NCBI RefSeq assembly: GCF_023169885.1
Contig: NZ_AP025516.1
Coordinates: 1,952,501-2,016,500 of the forward strand
DNA: 64,000 nt
Direction of reading: 5' to 3'
Origin: Desulfofustis limnaeus
GTDB lineage: Bacteria > Desulfobacterota > Desulfobulbia > Desulfobulbales > Desulfocapsaceae
Shown: positions 1-9,498 of the stretch, in pieces
Position numbering within the stretch: the first letter of the stretch is position 1
Layout: every line of letters begins with the position of its first letter
Position numbers and translations under genes: made by a program
The notes under the pieces: generated by a model
Database searches by the model: none
Told to the model about the DNA's origin: nothing
The model's input: the letters and a program-made list of their open reading frames with translations, nothing else

Positions 1-604
1 AAAGAACCCCGGGAGGGGAGTGAAAAAGAAACTGAAACCGTTAGCTTACAAGCAGTGGAAGCCCTATGTCGCAAGACAGGGTGACCGCGTGCCTTTTGCA
101 TAATGAGTCAACGAGTTACCGTATGCAGCGAGGTTAAGCCGCGAGGTGGAGCCGCAGCGAAAGCGAGTCTTAAGAGGGCGATCAGTTGTATGCGGTAGAC
201 CCGAAACCGGGTGATCTAGCCATGTCCAGGGTGAAGTCTCGGTAACACGAGATGGAGGCCCGAACCAGTGTAGGTTGAAAACTGCTTGGATGAGGTGTGG
301 CTAGGAGTGAAAGGCTAATCAAACTCGGTAATAGCTGGTTTTCTCCGAAATATATTTAGGTATAGCCTCACATCATGACTGACGGAGGTAGAGCACTGAC
401 AAGGCTAGGGGTCCCACCGGATTACCAACCCTTATCAAACTCCGAATGCCGTCAAGCTTTAGTGTGGGAGTCAGACTGCGGGAGATAAGTTCCGTAGTCG
501 AGAGGGAAACAGCCCAGACCGTCAGCTAAGGTCCCCAAATCTATGCTCAGTGGGAAAGGAGGTGGAACTGTCCAGACAACCAGGAGGTTGGCTTAGAAGC
601 AGCA

Positions 605-637
<33 letters not shown>

Positions 638-690
638 TAATGGATCTGCGCCGAAAATTCAACGGGGCTAAGCATAGTACCGAAGCTACG

Positions 691-1150
691 GATTCAGAAG
701 TCAGAATACAGAGGACAGAAACCAGATGCTCAAATCGTTTGAGGACTTGGAGGTCTTTCAGCGAGCCTATAAGATCTCTTTGGCGATTCACAAGCACAGC
801 TTGGAATTTCCCAAAGAAGAGCAATATGGACTTGCCGAACAACTCCGACGAGCCAGCAAATCAGTCTGCGCAAATATCGCCGAAGGGTTTGCCAAGCAGC
901 GTTATTCAAGTCCCGAGTTCAAGCGATACATCATGATCGCCTTGGGCTCACGTGATGAGATGCGTGTCTGGTTGCGATACTGTCTTGATCTGGAATATCT
1001 GCATGAAGAAACCTGGAAGCAGTGGCGGGATGAGTATCAAGAGATCTCGAAGATGCTTTCCGGATTGTACAGGAGCTGGAAATAGTGCGGCAGTCTGCGC
1101 GAAGCGCCACACTATTCTGACTTCTGTCCTCTGTCTTCTGACTTCTGGAT
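691..1150 (+). other. 23S rRNA intervening sequence (IVS) with long complementary arms
   Basis: The conserved rRNA sequence breaks after CCGAAGCTACG and resumes near GGTAGGAGAAC. The insert is bounded by arms at 691-725 and 1117-1150 that are nearly perfect reverse complements over about 34 nt, with only a few mismatches. The arms are a low-complexity CTTCTG/CCTCTGT sequence. The position corresponds to helix 45, a classical site for IVSs that RNase III removes without religation. The loop encodes the protein at 726-1085. Removal in this organism is inferred. Confidence 0.93.
726..1085 (+). CDS. Four-helix-bundle protein encoded in the 23S intervening sequence (S23 family)
   Basis: This 119-residue protein begins MLKSFEDLEVFQRAY and contains the family hallmarks LRRASKSVCANIAEG (about residues 40-54) and a helical C-terminal half. 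Such proteins occur in 23S IVSs of many bacteria, and relatives include the Avd accessory protein of diversity-generating retroelements. They form pentameric four-helix bundles; their role in the IVS is unknown. The start ATG immediately follows the left IVS arm and no clear Shine-Dalgarno sequence is visible. An intact reading frame suggests selection or recent spread. No reverse transcriptase is present, so a retroelement role here is not supported. Confidence 0.9.
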   Translation: MLKSFEDLEVFQRAYKISLAIHKHSLEFPKEEQYGLAEQLRRASKSVCANIAEGFAKQRYSSPEFKRYIMIALGSRDEMRVWLRYCLDLEYLHEETWKQWRDEYQEISKMLSGLYRSWK

Positions 1151-1292
1151 GGTAGGAGAACATTGTGGTTGCCTGTGAAGGTGTACCGAAAGGAGCGCTG
1201 GAGGCCCCACAAGAGCTTATGTTGACACGAGTAGCGAAAAACAAGGTGAGAAACCTTGTCGCCGTAAGCCTCAGGTTTCCTGTAGTCAAGTT

Positions 1293-1327
<35 letters not shown>

Positions 1328-1742
1328 CCGAGAGGCGTAGTCGATGGGAAACAGGTTAATATTCCTGTACCGCTGCAATGATGCTATGGTAAGGGGGGAC
1401 GGAGAAGGATAGACCAGCCAGGTGATGGAATACCTGGTTTAAGCGTGTAGGCGGAGGACTTAGGCAAATCCGGGTCCTTGTGAACGCTGAGGCGTGATGA
1501 CGATGCCTTATAGGCAACAAAGTGGTTGATTCCCGGCTTCCAGGAAAAGCCTCGTATCTAGTCATGGTGGCGACCGTACCGTAAACCGACACAGGTAGGC
1601 TGGTAGAGTATACCAAGGCGCTTGAGAGAACTCTGGTTAAGGAACTCGGCAAAATAGCACCGTAACTTCGGGAGAAGGTGTGCCTGCATGGTGATAATAA
1701 ATACTTGTTTGAGCCTAGTCAGGTTGCAGTGAAAGGGGGGGA

Positions 1743-1776
<34 letters not shown>

Positions 1777-1859
1777 GTCGAAAGACGAAGTATAGGGTCT
1801 GACGCCTGCCCGGTGCCGGAAGGTTAAGGGGACCTGTCAGCGCAAGCGAAGCAGCGAAC

Positions 1860-1951
<92 letters not shown>

Positions 1952-2391
1952 CGATTTCCCCACTGTCTCAACCAGAGACTCAGCGAAACTGTAGCACCGG
2001 TGAAGATGCCGGTTACCCGCAACAAGACAGAAAGACCCCGTGAACCTTTACTATAGCTTGGCATTGGTTTTTGAGGTGGCATGTGTAGGATAGGTGGGAG
2101 ACGTGGAAATGGGCACGCCAGTGCTCATGGAGTCACCCTTGAAATACCACCCTTGCCTCCTTAGGAATCTAACCGTGATCCGTGATCCGGATCCGGGACA
2201 TTGTCTGGTGGGTAGTTTGACTGGGGCGGTCGCCTCCCAAAGTGTAACGGAGGCGCGCGATGGTTCCCTCAGGTTGATTGGAAACCAACCGAAGAGTGTA
2301 AAGGCACAAGGGAGCTTGACTGCGAGAGAGACATCTCGAGCAGGTACGAAAGTAGGTCTTAGTGATCCGGCGATTCCGCATGGAAGGGTCG

Positions 2392-2446
<55 letters not shown>

Positions 2447-2450
2447 CCAT

Positions 2451-2502
<52 letters not shown>

Positions 2503-2691
2503 TAGCAGGTCCCAAGGGTTTGGCTGTTCGCCAATTAAAGTGGTACGCGAGCTGGGTTTAAAACGTCGTGAGACAGTTTGGTCCTTATCTGTTGCGGGCG
2601 CAGGGTATTTGAGGAGATCTTCCCCTAGTACGAGAGGACCGGGGTGGACGAACCGATGGTGTACCAGTTGTTCCGCCAGGGGCATTGCTGG

Positions 2692-2745
<54 letters not shown>

Positions 2746-2944
2746 CCAAGATAAGATACCCCATGGCTGTAGTGGCCATCTGAAGGCACGTGAGAGACTA
2801 TCACGTCGATAGGTCGGGCGTGGACGCGTGGTAACACGTGGAGCTTACTGATACTAATGTGCCGTGCGGCTTATCCATATTTTCCTGATAAAGCTGCTGC
2901 TGTCGTTGCTCTACTATTCAATTATCGCTTTTTTTATACCGCTT

Positions 2945-3063
2945 TTTCGGTGGTCATAGCGAAGAGGTTCCACCCGTTCCCATTCCGCACACGGTCGTTA
3001 AGCTCTTCTGCGCCAATGGTACTGCACGGGTAACTGTGTGGGAGAGTAGGTCGCCGCCGAATT
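2945..3063 (+). rRNA. rrf: 5S ribosomal RNA
   Basis: The sequence begins TTCGGTGGTCATAGCG and ends GGTCGCCGCCGAA, so the two ends pair as the terminal helix I. Internal signatures are CCACCCGTTCCCATTCCG, the conserved loop A/helix III region, and GGGAGAGTAGGTCG near the 3' end. It lies about 70 nt after the 23S 3' end, the usual bacterial order. End coordinates are good to within a few bases. Confidence 0.95.
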
Positions 3064-3071
3064 CCTTGCCC

Positions 3072-3120
3072 AAGGGGATGCAGAACCGGTCATACCGGAT
3101 GCATCCCCTTTTATTTTTTT
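3072..3120 (+). terminator. Intrinsic terminator of the rRNA operon
   Basis: A perfect 10-bp stem AAGGGGATGC (3072-3081) / GCATCCCCTT (3101-3110) is followed by a T-rich tract TTATTTTTTT. It lies directly after 5S and is the expected end of the rrn transcript. Confidence 0.9.
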
Positions 3121-3384
3121 GTTTCATCCGACTCAAGCGTACGTCTCAGCAACCGGGGAGGCGAAGGGCATCGCTTCCAAACGCTGCTCTTCGTCCCCAT
3201 CGCCGTCACGCCACGGCTGACAGACAGGCCATCCGTGGCCTGCTGTCAGTTGCGGACGTCCTGTCCGCAACTCTGCGGGCCTGCTGTGTCGCGCCGGCGG
3301 GCCTCCGCGAACCGTTTTCCAGCGATGCCCATCGCCGGGTTCTTCGCCGCTAACTCAAAAAAGTACGCTCAATCCGGATGAACC
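3121..3384. repeat. Large imperfect palindromic element (about 260 bp, nested hairpins)
   Basis: The outer arms read TTTCATCCGACTCAAGCGTAC (3121-3141) and its imperfect complement GTACGCTCAATCCGGATGAAC (3363-3383). Pairing continues inward: the AACCGGGG..GGCGAAGGGCATCGCT stretch near 3150-3175 complements the AGCGATGCCCATCGCCGGG stretch near 3322-3340. Two more hairpins lie inside: TGACAG..AGGCCA/TGGCCT..TGTCA (about 3219-3249) and GTTGCGGAC/GTCCGCAAC (about 3250-3272). It carries no convincing gene. A shorter relative with the same outer arms lies at 27400-27484, so this looks like a dispersed mobile or structural repeat rather than a one-off. Confidence 0.75.
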
Positions 3385-3643
3385 CTTTTTTTCGCCCCCT
3401 TGTTGCTTGCAACTACGCCCTTCGTGCTGTCAGCAGCGCGCTCGCTTCAGCAATCCCCCCCCTCACATCTTTCTGCCAACAGGAGCTGAGGCTGGCTTCC
3501 ACGGCACGTCCCGGAATAATACCGCTATCACACGTTCTCAGGATTATTGTGTTAGTTCAACCACTATGCTAAGTTGTCAAGCGCCGAGCAACCAGCTTCA
3601 AGAATCTCATACCCTGGGACGCTCGGCTGCTTATGAGACAGAA
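3385..3643. other. Gene-free spacer between two repeats
   Basis: This 259-nt stretch between the two palindromic elements has only short unconvincing reading frames without ribosome binding sites. I see no promoter, RNA gene or protein similarity in it. Confidence 0.5.
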
Positions 3644-3786
3644 GGGAGCCTTGAAAAACTGCTCTTTCGCCTAATCACGTCGTTGCGCAACCACATTTTA
3701 TCGTCGGGATATCATGTATAGGCTTGCGGTCAAATATTCGTGCGCGCCTCGGTCGTGAGCAAACATTCGGATTTTTCAGGCTCCCC
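3644..3786. repeat. Palindromic intergenic repeat, copy A
   Basis: About 143 bp beginning GGGAGCCTTGAAAAACTG and ending TTTTTCAGGCTCCCC, so the two ends are inverted repeats. The interior shares TTTCGCC..ATC..GTTGCGCAACCACATTTTATC and an ATATCATGTATA core with the copies at 15611, 17529, 21941, 49299 and 62832. It lies upstream of the membrane protein gene at 3929. Confidence 0.85.
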
Positions 3787-3928
3787 AGAATCGATGCGAT
3801 TTTGTTGTCCTTGTTTCCATAAGCTCAAAGGCGATTCGTTCACCCTGGTGTTTTACCGCAAGCAGTATCATCCATACCCCACAGTGGGTAAACAATTTTA
3901 ACGTCATCCCGGCAATGAGCAGTCGACA

Positions 3929-5620
3929 ATGAATTCACATAAAAAAAGAATCCATTTCTATACGCTTGCCTGTGTGCTTGTGGCAGTCAAATTATGGTTT
4001 TTGACCGCCTATGATCTGGTTGCGATTTCTGCCCCTCAAGATGACTTGTACTTTGTCAAACTGGCAACGCATCTGGCAAGTGGCGAATGGCTTGGCCCGT
4101 TAAACCAAGTCACCTTGAGCAAAGGGGCTTTTTACCCACTTTTTATTACCGTCTGTTATTGGCTCGGGATCCCCCTAATGGTCGGCCAACAATTGTTATG
4201 GTGGCTTGCCTGCCTCGTTTTCTGCGCTGCGCTCTTTCCCATCAGCAAAAGGCCGACTTTGTTCTATCTTGTTTTTGTTTTTCTTCTTCTGCTTCCAAGC
4301 ACCTATTATTTTCCGGCAACTGCTCGAGTACTGCGTCTGAACGTCTACGCACCGCTTGCCTTTCTCACCCTGTCAAGCCTCTTGGGTCTGATGCTCCGAG
4401 CACGGTGGCCTTGGAAAAAGCAACTCATCTGGGCCTGTGCGGCTGGGTTATGTTTTTCTCTGTTCTGGCACACCAGAGAAGAGTCGCTGTTCCTTCTTCC
4501 TTCTCTTCTGCTCATTTTCCTCTACCACCTCATCTGTCAATTCAAGGCCGATAATTCGCTTCGCTCCGTGCTTTCTACGTGTATGCTTTATGCGATATCA
4601 GCGACCTTGTTCTTCGCCATTTCATCCGGCATCTCCTATCAAAATAGCAGGCACTACGATATAGATGCCACGTTGGACAGTAGGACGCCGGAGTTCAAAT
4701 CTGCCTATGGTAGCTTGTTGAGCATCCGAACAGATTCGTGGCGGCAGTTTTTTCCGGTTGTAGAAGAAGCACGGCGGCAAGCCTATGCAGCCAGCCCCGC
4801 TTTCAAGGAATTGGAACCATACCTTGAGGGAGTTGTCGGGAAAAAATGGATGTCACTTGGTGGTATCGGTGATATTCATGCTGCTTTTTTCCCGTGGGCA
4901 TTTCGTGATGCCGTTTATTCCGCAGGCTATTACCAAGAGGGCATGTCGACCTTGGACTTCTATCGCAGAATGGGCCAAGAACTCAAAGGTGCCTGCGAGG
5001 ACGGCAGATTGGACTGCAGCTTGCCAACTGTTTCGCTCCTTTCAGGGTGGCACGAAGAGTTTAATCAACTGGTTATCCCTACGTGGCTGCAGATCATTAC
5101 CCGAGCGGTCTCTTTTACTGATTTTAGCACGGATACTGAAGAAAAACTGAGTAGAGGTCCTGCCGAAAGCATGGTTCTTTTTGAAACAATAACCAGGGAA
5201 AAACTGCAGCCCAGCAAAAGGCTGATCTTGAACAATATGCCGGAATATCATAAAGACCTTAACAAGGAAAAGACACGGGTGCTAAACGACGTCTCCAGCT
5301 TCTACCGGATGGTGATGCCGGTATTATGCTCCGTCGCCCTGTGTTGTGTACTTTTCTCGTTGCTCCGGAGCCTTGTACAGCGAGTATGGATCACTCCATT
5401 GCTCATTATTTCTCTTGCTGCACTGTCGGGAGTGCTTGCAATAACCTTCATTCTCACGCTCTTGACGATTACTTCTTATGACGAAATCACCCGCGCATTA
5501 CAGGTTGCCTATCCGCTCCTTGTGCTCTTCGTCATCACGGCGTTTCTGGACATCACCTTGTGGTGGCGTCAACAACCTCATGCACCTGTCCAGCAAGCAG
5601 ACGGGGACCCCTTTTTATGA
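3929..5620 (+). CDS. Polytopic membrane protein, possibly a GT-C-type glycosyltransferase
   Basis: This 563-residue protein has roughly nine to ten hydrophobic segments: one near residues 10-30, a cluster at about 70-215, and three at about 455-545. A large hydrophilic loop lies at about 225-450. The first extracytoplasmic loop contains acidic residues (SAPQDDLYF, residues 34-42), and an acidic pair there is typical of GT-C enzymes that use lipid-phosphate sugars. The next gene is a family 2 polyprenyl-phosphate glycosyltransferase, which fits such a role. I do not recognise a specific family, and the function is inferred from topology and neighbourhood only. A repeat element lies in the upstream gap. 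Confidence 0.6.
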   Translation: MNSHKKRIHFYTLACVLVAVKLWFLTAYDLVAISAPQDDLYFVKLATHLASGEWLGPLNQVTLSKGAFYPLFITVCYWLGIPLMVGQQLLWWLACLVFCAALFPISKRPTLFYLVFVFLLLLPSTYYFPATARVLRLNVYAPLAFLTLSSLLGLMLRARWPWKKQLIWACAAGLCFSLFWHTREESLFLLPSLLLIFLYHLICQFKADNSLRSVLSTCMLYAISATLFFAISSGISYQNSRHYDIDATLDSRTPEFKSAYGSLLSIRTDSWRQFFPVVEEARRQAYAASPAFKELEPYLEGVVGKKWMSLGGIGDIHAAFFPWAFRDAVYSAGYYQEGMSTLDFYRRMGQELKGACEDGRLDCSLPTVSLLSGWHEEFNQLVIPTWLQIITRAVSFTDFSTDTEEKLSRGPAESMVLFETITREKLQPSKRLILNNMPEYHKDLNKEKTRVLNDVSSFYRMVMPVLCSVALCCVLFSLLRSLVQRVWITPLLIISLAALSGVLAITFILTLLTITSYDEITRALQVAYPLLVLFVITAFLDITLWWRQQPHAPVQQADGDPFL

Positions 5621-5766
5621 TTTTTCAACCTATGATACGATCAATGTTTCCGAGGGGGACTACCGTCTTGCCTTCTTTTCCCCAAGGTAGCCCGTTAACC
5701 TGCGATCCCCGTCAATGATTCCGCAATCATTATCCCATTACTTTATCGATCGAACGTGCCCGAAGT

Positions 5767-6945
5767 ATGAAAACAAACCAAGCCACGCACTCATGTGAAC
5801 TATCGATTGTCATGCCGTGCCTCAATGAAGCAGAAACCCTGGCTTCATGCATCCACAAGGCACGTGGCTTTCTCGAACGGAACCAGGTAGAGGGAGAGAT
5901 TGTCGTAGCCGACAACGGCAGCACCGATGGTTCCCAGGACATCGCGCGATCTCACGGGGCTCGAGTGATCGCCGTCACGGAAAAAGGCTATGGCAGCGCT
6001 CTCATGGGAGGTATCAGGGCAGCTCACGGGAAATTCATCATCATGGGGGACGCTGACGATAGTTACGATTTTGCCAAACTCGAGGGTTTCATCTCAGAGC
6101 TCCAGAAGGGAGCTGATTTGGTCATGGGGAATCGTTTTAAAGGTGGGATTATCGATGGGGCCATGCCGCCACTTCACAAATATCTCGGCAATCCAGTTCT
6201 GAGCGGTATTGGACGATTATTTTTCCGCAGTCCGATCAACGACTTTCATTGCGGTTTGCGGGGATTTCGGCGTGAATCCATACTAGCACTTGATCTTCAT
6301 ACTTCTGGTATGGAGTTCGCCAGCGAGATGGTTGTCAAAGCAACCCTCAATGGGCTCAGGATAACCGAGATTCCCATCGTGCTGCATCCCGACGGAAGAA
6401 GTCGGGCTCCCCATTTGCGAAGCTGGCGAGACGGCTGGCGCCATCTGCGCTTTTTGCTGATGTATAGTCCGAGATGGCTCTTCCTTTATCCGGGACTTTT
6501 CCTCATCGGTCTCGGTCTCATGCTGCAGCTGCTTTTGTTGCCGGGCCCGGTAAAAATCGCTCGCCTCACTCTGGATATTCATACCCTCCTCCTGTCCAGT
6601 TGTGCATTAATCCTTGGCGTACAAACCGTTACCTTTGCCGTTCTGGCTAAAAAATATGCCATAAATACCGGACTCTTACCTCATGACCATCGTTTCGTCC
6701 AACTGATTGACAAAATCACACTGGAAAAGGCTCTCGTCTTTGGGTTGGCGACAATCTTTATGGGCGTGTTCTTGATTATCTACGGTATCTATCAGTGGTA
6801 CCAAACTGGTTTTGGGGAACTCGTATCGGGGTATATGATGCGTATCCTGATACCTGCCGTAACCATGCTTGCCGTCGGCTTTCAAATTATCATCGCAAGC
6901 TTTTTCAGTGGGATTCTCAATCTGAAAAATCAGAAAGAGAGCTGA
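5767..6945 (+). CDS. Family 2 glycosyltransferase with C-terminal membrane anchor (polyprenyl-phosphate sugar synthase type)
   Basis: The 392-residue protein starts with a GT-A fold: SIVMPCLNEAET (13-24), VVADNGSTDGS (46-56) and the metal/nucleotide-binding DADDSYD (95-101). The C-terminal part (from about residue 235) has four hydrophobic segments. The layout resembles DPM1/GtrB-like enzymes that move a sugar from a nucleotide donor to polyprenyl phosphate. It follows the membrane protein at 3929-5620 after 146 nt, and the two may form a donor-maker and donor-user pair for surface glycan decoration. The sugar is unknown. Confidence 0.85.
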   Translation: MKTNQATHSCELSIVMPCLNEAETLASCIHKARGFLERNQVEGEIVVADNGSTDGSQDIARSHGARVIAVTEKGYGSALMGGIRAAHGKFIIMGDADDSYDFAKLEGFISELQKGADLVMGNRFKGGIIDGAMPPLHKYLGNPVLSGIGRLFFRSPINDFHCGLRGFRRESILALDLHTSGMEFASEMVVKATLNGLRITEIPIVLHPDGRSRAPHLRSWRDGWRHLRFLLMYSPRWLFLYPGLFLIGLGLMLQLLLLPGPVKIARLTLDIHTLLLSSCALILGVQTVTFAVLAKKYAINTGLLPHDHRFVQLIDKITLEKALVFGLATIFMGVFLIIYGIYQWYQTGFGELVSGYMMRILIPAVTMLAVGFQIIIASFFSGILNLKNQKES

Positions 6946-6998
6946 AGAACTGACAGAGCATTCTCAGGGAAAAAGCGTGGAACCGGCGTCTCGCGGGC

Positions 6999-7577
6999 TC
7001 AAACCCGTTCTCGGCACTGGGGACATTCGCCCCAATTCACCCGGCTATCGGCCTTGCGGTTGAGGTAGTCATCCGGTTCATACCAGACGCCATCCTCTCC
7101 TTCGATCATCTGACAGACGTTGCAGACGCTGATCGAATTCTGCAGGGAGTTCACCAGATCGAGGGCCTGCCGCAATTCCTGCAGGGTTTCGGAAAGGGTC
7201 GATTGAATCCTGACAATTCGTTCTCCGACCCTGATCCGCGCCCGCAGCTCGTCGTCGTTGAACGGCTTGGTAATGTAATCATCGGCCCCGGCATCAAAAC
7301 CGATGAGAATGTCGCTGCGGCTGTCGCGGGCGGTAACCATGATGACGTGAATCGGGTTGTCCCGCTTGAGGTTTTTTACTCGTTTGCACAACTCGAGACC
7401 ATCGATTTCCGGCATCTCCCAATCAAGAAGAGCTATTTCAGGGGCATCAGGCTTGTCGAGAATCGCCCATGCGTCCTTCCCATCGGCCGCCGTTTCCACC
7501 TGATAGCCCCACCTTTCCAAACAGACCTGTATCGTAAGACGCGTGGTATATTCGTCTTCAGCAATTAAAATCTTCAA
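6999..7577 (-). CDS. Response regulator: receiver domain plus C-terminal Cys-pair motif
   Basis: This 192-residue protein has a canonical receiver domain: acidic pocket E7/D8, phospho-acceptor D52 (ALLDWEMP), T82/A83 and K104 (TKPF). A helical linker (about 120-150) follows. The tail has CNVC and CPQC pairs framing a W/Y-rich segment, a motif often seen at the ends of histidine kinases and receiver proteins. There is no DNA-binding output domain, so it probably acts through protein contacts. The start is TTG (antisense CAA at 7575-7577), preceded by GAGGGGAAG. No kinase is adjacent. It converges with the glycosyltransferase gene. Confidence 0.9.
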   Translation of the reverse strand: MKILIAEDEYTTRLTIQVCLERWGYQVETAADGKDAWAILDKPDAPEIALLDWEMPEIDGLELCKRVKNLKRDNPIHVIMVTARDSRSDILIGFDAGADDYITKPFNDDELRARIRVGERIVRIQSTLSETLQELRQALDLVNSLQNSISVCNVCQMIEGEDGVWYEPDDYLNRKADSRVNWGECPQCRERV

Positions 7578-7740
7578 GGTTCTTCCCCTCTTGTTAAGTT
7601 CTGCTGAATTCGCTATGCTCCGGCACTGCTTATATTATTCAGATAATGAAGGCTCTTGTCCATCTCATTTCTGTGTGACCTTGGATTTAACCGGTTATGT
7701 TTGACCGACCGGCACCTGTGTTGCTCTCAAGCACAACTCG

Positions 7741-8565
7741 ATGAACCTGAAGCAAGCCCTCCGCCATTCACTCGAACCCGACGAACTCGACCATCTGGTC
7801 CGATCCTACGACGTTGTCGGAGACATCGCTATCATCGCTCTTCCCCCTCCTCTGTTTCACCGGGAAACACTGATTGGCGAAGCCATACTGAATATCAACA
7901 AGAGAATCAAGGTGGTGGCGCGGCGCGATGGTTGTTGTTCTGGAGAGTATCGCATCACCCCCCTGAAAATCATTGCCGGAGAACAGCGACTGGAAACCAT
8001 TCATCGCGAGTTCGGGGTCCTCTTGCATCTGGATCTCGGCCGTGTCTATTTTTCTCCACGAAGCGGCAATGAGCGAAAACGGCTTGCCGACATGGTGGTC
8101 GATGATGAATCAATCCTGGTCATGTTTTCCGGAATTGCCCCGGCGCCGCTGCTCCTGGCCAAGCATAGCCCGGCAGCCACCATTATCGGCGTGGAGAAGA
8201 ACAGCGACGCCCATCACTTCGCCTTGATCAATCGAAAAAAAAATCGAGCGGAAAAGAAGGTCTCACTCTGGTGCGGCGACGTCATCGATCTGGTGCCATC
8301 CTGTGGGATGAAATTCGATCGAATTGTCATGCCCCTCCCCGGCTCGGCCCGATCGTTTCTGCGTCTGGCCATCCACGCGCTTCGCTGCGGCGGTCACCTC
8401 CACCTGTACGATTTTCAACCCCAATCGCAGTTCGGTGAAACCGTCGCGGCGCTTCAGCTGGCATCACACCAAGCAGGACGAACGATGCGTCTGGACAACC
8501 TCGTCGTCTGCGGCCATAACAGTCCGTCCTCATACCGCATCTGCGTCGACGCCTCGATCTTTTGA
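7741..8565 (+). CDS. Trm5-like tRNA (guanine37-N1)-methyltransferase family protein
   Basis: This 274-residue class I SAM methyltransferase has motifs of the archaeal/eukaryotic Trm5 (Met-10+) group: YDVVGDIAII near residue 23, LGRVYFSPRSGNERKRLA near 99, and MPLPGSARSFL near 199 at the usual NPPY-equivalent position. Trm5 makes m1G37 in tRNA, the job of the unrelated TrmD in most bacteria. The family call rests on motif pattern. Whether it methylates G37 here or another position is unknown. It starts with ATG but no good Shine-Dalgarno sequence is seen. Confidence 0.78.
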   Translation: MNLKQALRHSLEPDELDHLVRSYDVVGDIAIIALPPPLFHRETLIGEAILNINKRIKVVARRDGCCSGEYRITPLKIIAGEQRLETIHREFGVLLHLDLGRVYFSPRSGNERKRLADMVVDDESILVMFSGIAPAPLLLAKHSPAATIIGVEKNSDAHHFALINRKKNRAEKKVSLWCGDVIDLVPSCGMKFDRIVMPLPGSARSFLRLAIHALRCGGHLHLYDFQPQSQFGETVAALQLASHQAGRTMRLDNLVVCGHNSPSSYRICVDASIF

Positions 8566-8730
8566 GCACACCCGTACACTCCAATCGACCATCGAGACAA
8601 GAAGAGAGTCCGCTGATCTGCGACAACAATTACCTGCAACTCTGAATTTGCTACGGTATAGTGAACAGGTCTCCACTCCCCTGGACCCGAATCGCCCACC
8701 ACGATGGCCAAACAAGGAACGAACCGCACC

Positions 8731-9468
8731 ATGGACCATGTTATTACTCTCTTGAAGGCGCACCGCTCCATCCGTAAATTCACCGATCGACCGGTGGAGC
8801 AAAGCCTTGTGGAAGAAATGATTCTGGCCGGACAATGTGCCGCCACATCTTCTTTTATCCAGGCCTGCACCGTCATCCAAGTAAACGATCATGCGGCACG
8901 GGAAGCGCTCTGTGACTACACGGCCGGACAAAAGTACGTCCGGGAGGCGCCGGTGTTTCTGGTTTTCTGCGCCGACATGCAACGGCATCGGCTGGCCTGC
9001 TCCAGGCACGATGCTCCCATGCTCTCCGGATACACCGAACAATTCCTCACCGCTTCTCTCGATTGCGCTTTGTTTGCCCAAAACGTCATGGTAGCCGCTG
9101 AATCAGTCGGTCTCGGCGGTTGTTATATCGGGGCGATCAGGATCAGAATCGGCGAGGCAGACCGCCTACTCGGGCTCCCGCACCTGGTATACCCGGTCTT
9201 TGGCATGTGCCTCGGTTACCCGGCCCAGGATCCTGAGACGAAACCACGCCTACCGCTGAGTGTGATCCTCAAACAGGAGCGCTACAACGACGAGCAGGAC
9301 GCCGCCGCCATCGCAGCGTATGACGAACAGGTGAGAGCCTATTATCGGAGCCGGACCGGCGGCAGAAAAGACTCTTCCTGGAGTGAACAGATCGCCGCGA
9401 TGTTGGTCAAAGAGGCCCGGCCGCACCTGTTGGAATTCTTGCGTTCCAAAGGTTTCCTGCTGCGCTAG
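8731..9468 (+). CDS. Nitroreductase family NAD(P)H-dependent flavin oxidoreductase (NfsA/FRP type)
   Basis: The N-terminus carries LLKAHRSIRKFTDRPV, the FMN-binding start of nitroreductases. GLGGCYIGAIR (in the middle) and PVFGMCLGYP are typical of the NfsA-like subgroup, which is about 240-250 residues long. I chose the ATG at 8731 (MDHVIT, 245 aa) rather than 8704 because the AAGGA preceding it fits better and family members start near this point. Physiological substrates of these FMN enzymes are usually unknown. Confidence 0.85.
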   Translation: MDHVITLLKAHRSIRKFTDRPVEQSLVEEMILAGQCAATSSFIQACTVIQVNDHAAREALCDYTAGQKYVREAPVFLVFCADMQRHRLACSRHDAPMLSGYTEQFLTASLDCALFAQNVMVAAESVGLGGCYIGAIRIRIGEADRLLGLPHLVYPVFGMCLGYPAQDPETKPRLPLSVILKQERYNDEQDAAAIAAYDEQVRAYYRSRTGGRKDSSWSEQIAAMLVKEARPHLLEFLRSKGFLLR

Positions 9469-9498
9469 GCTGCCGGGCCCGTAAGCGAGATCTGAGAA

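Noticed and set aside
726-1085. Diversity-generating retroelement accessory protein (Avd)
   Set aside because: No reverse transcriptase or template/variable repeat is present; location in the 23S IVS explains the gene.
3785-3928. tRNA gene after the rRNA operon
   Set aside because: No cloverleaf with TTCGA-type T-loop and acceptor pairing was found by eye.
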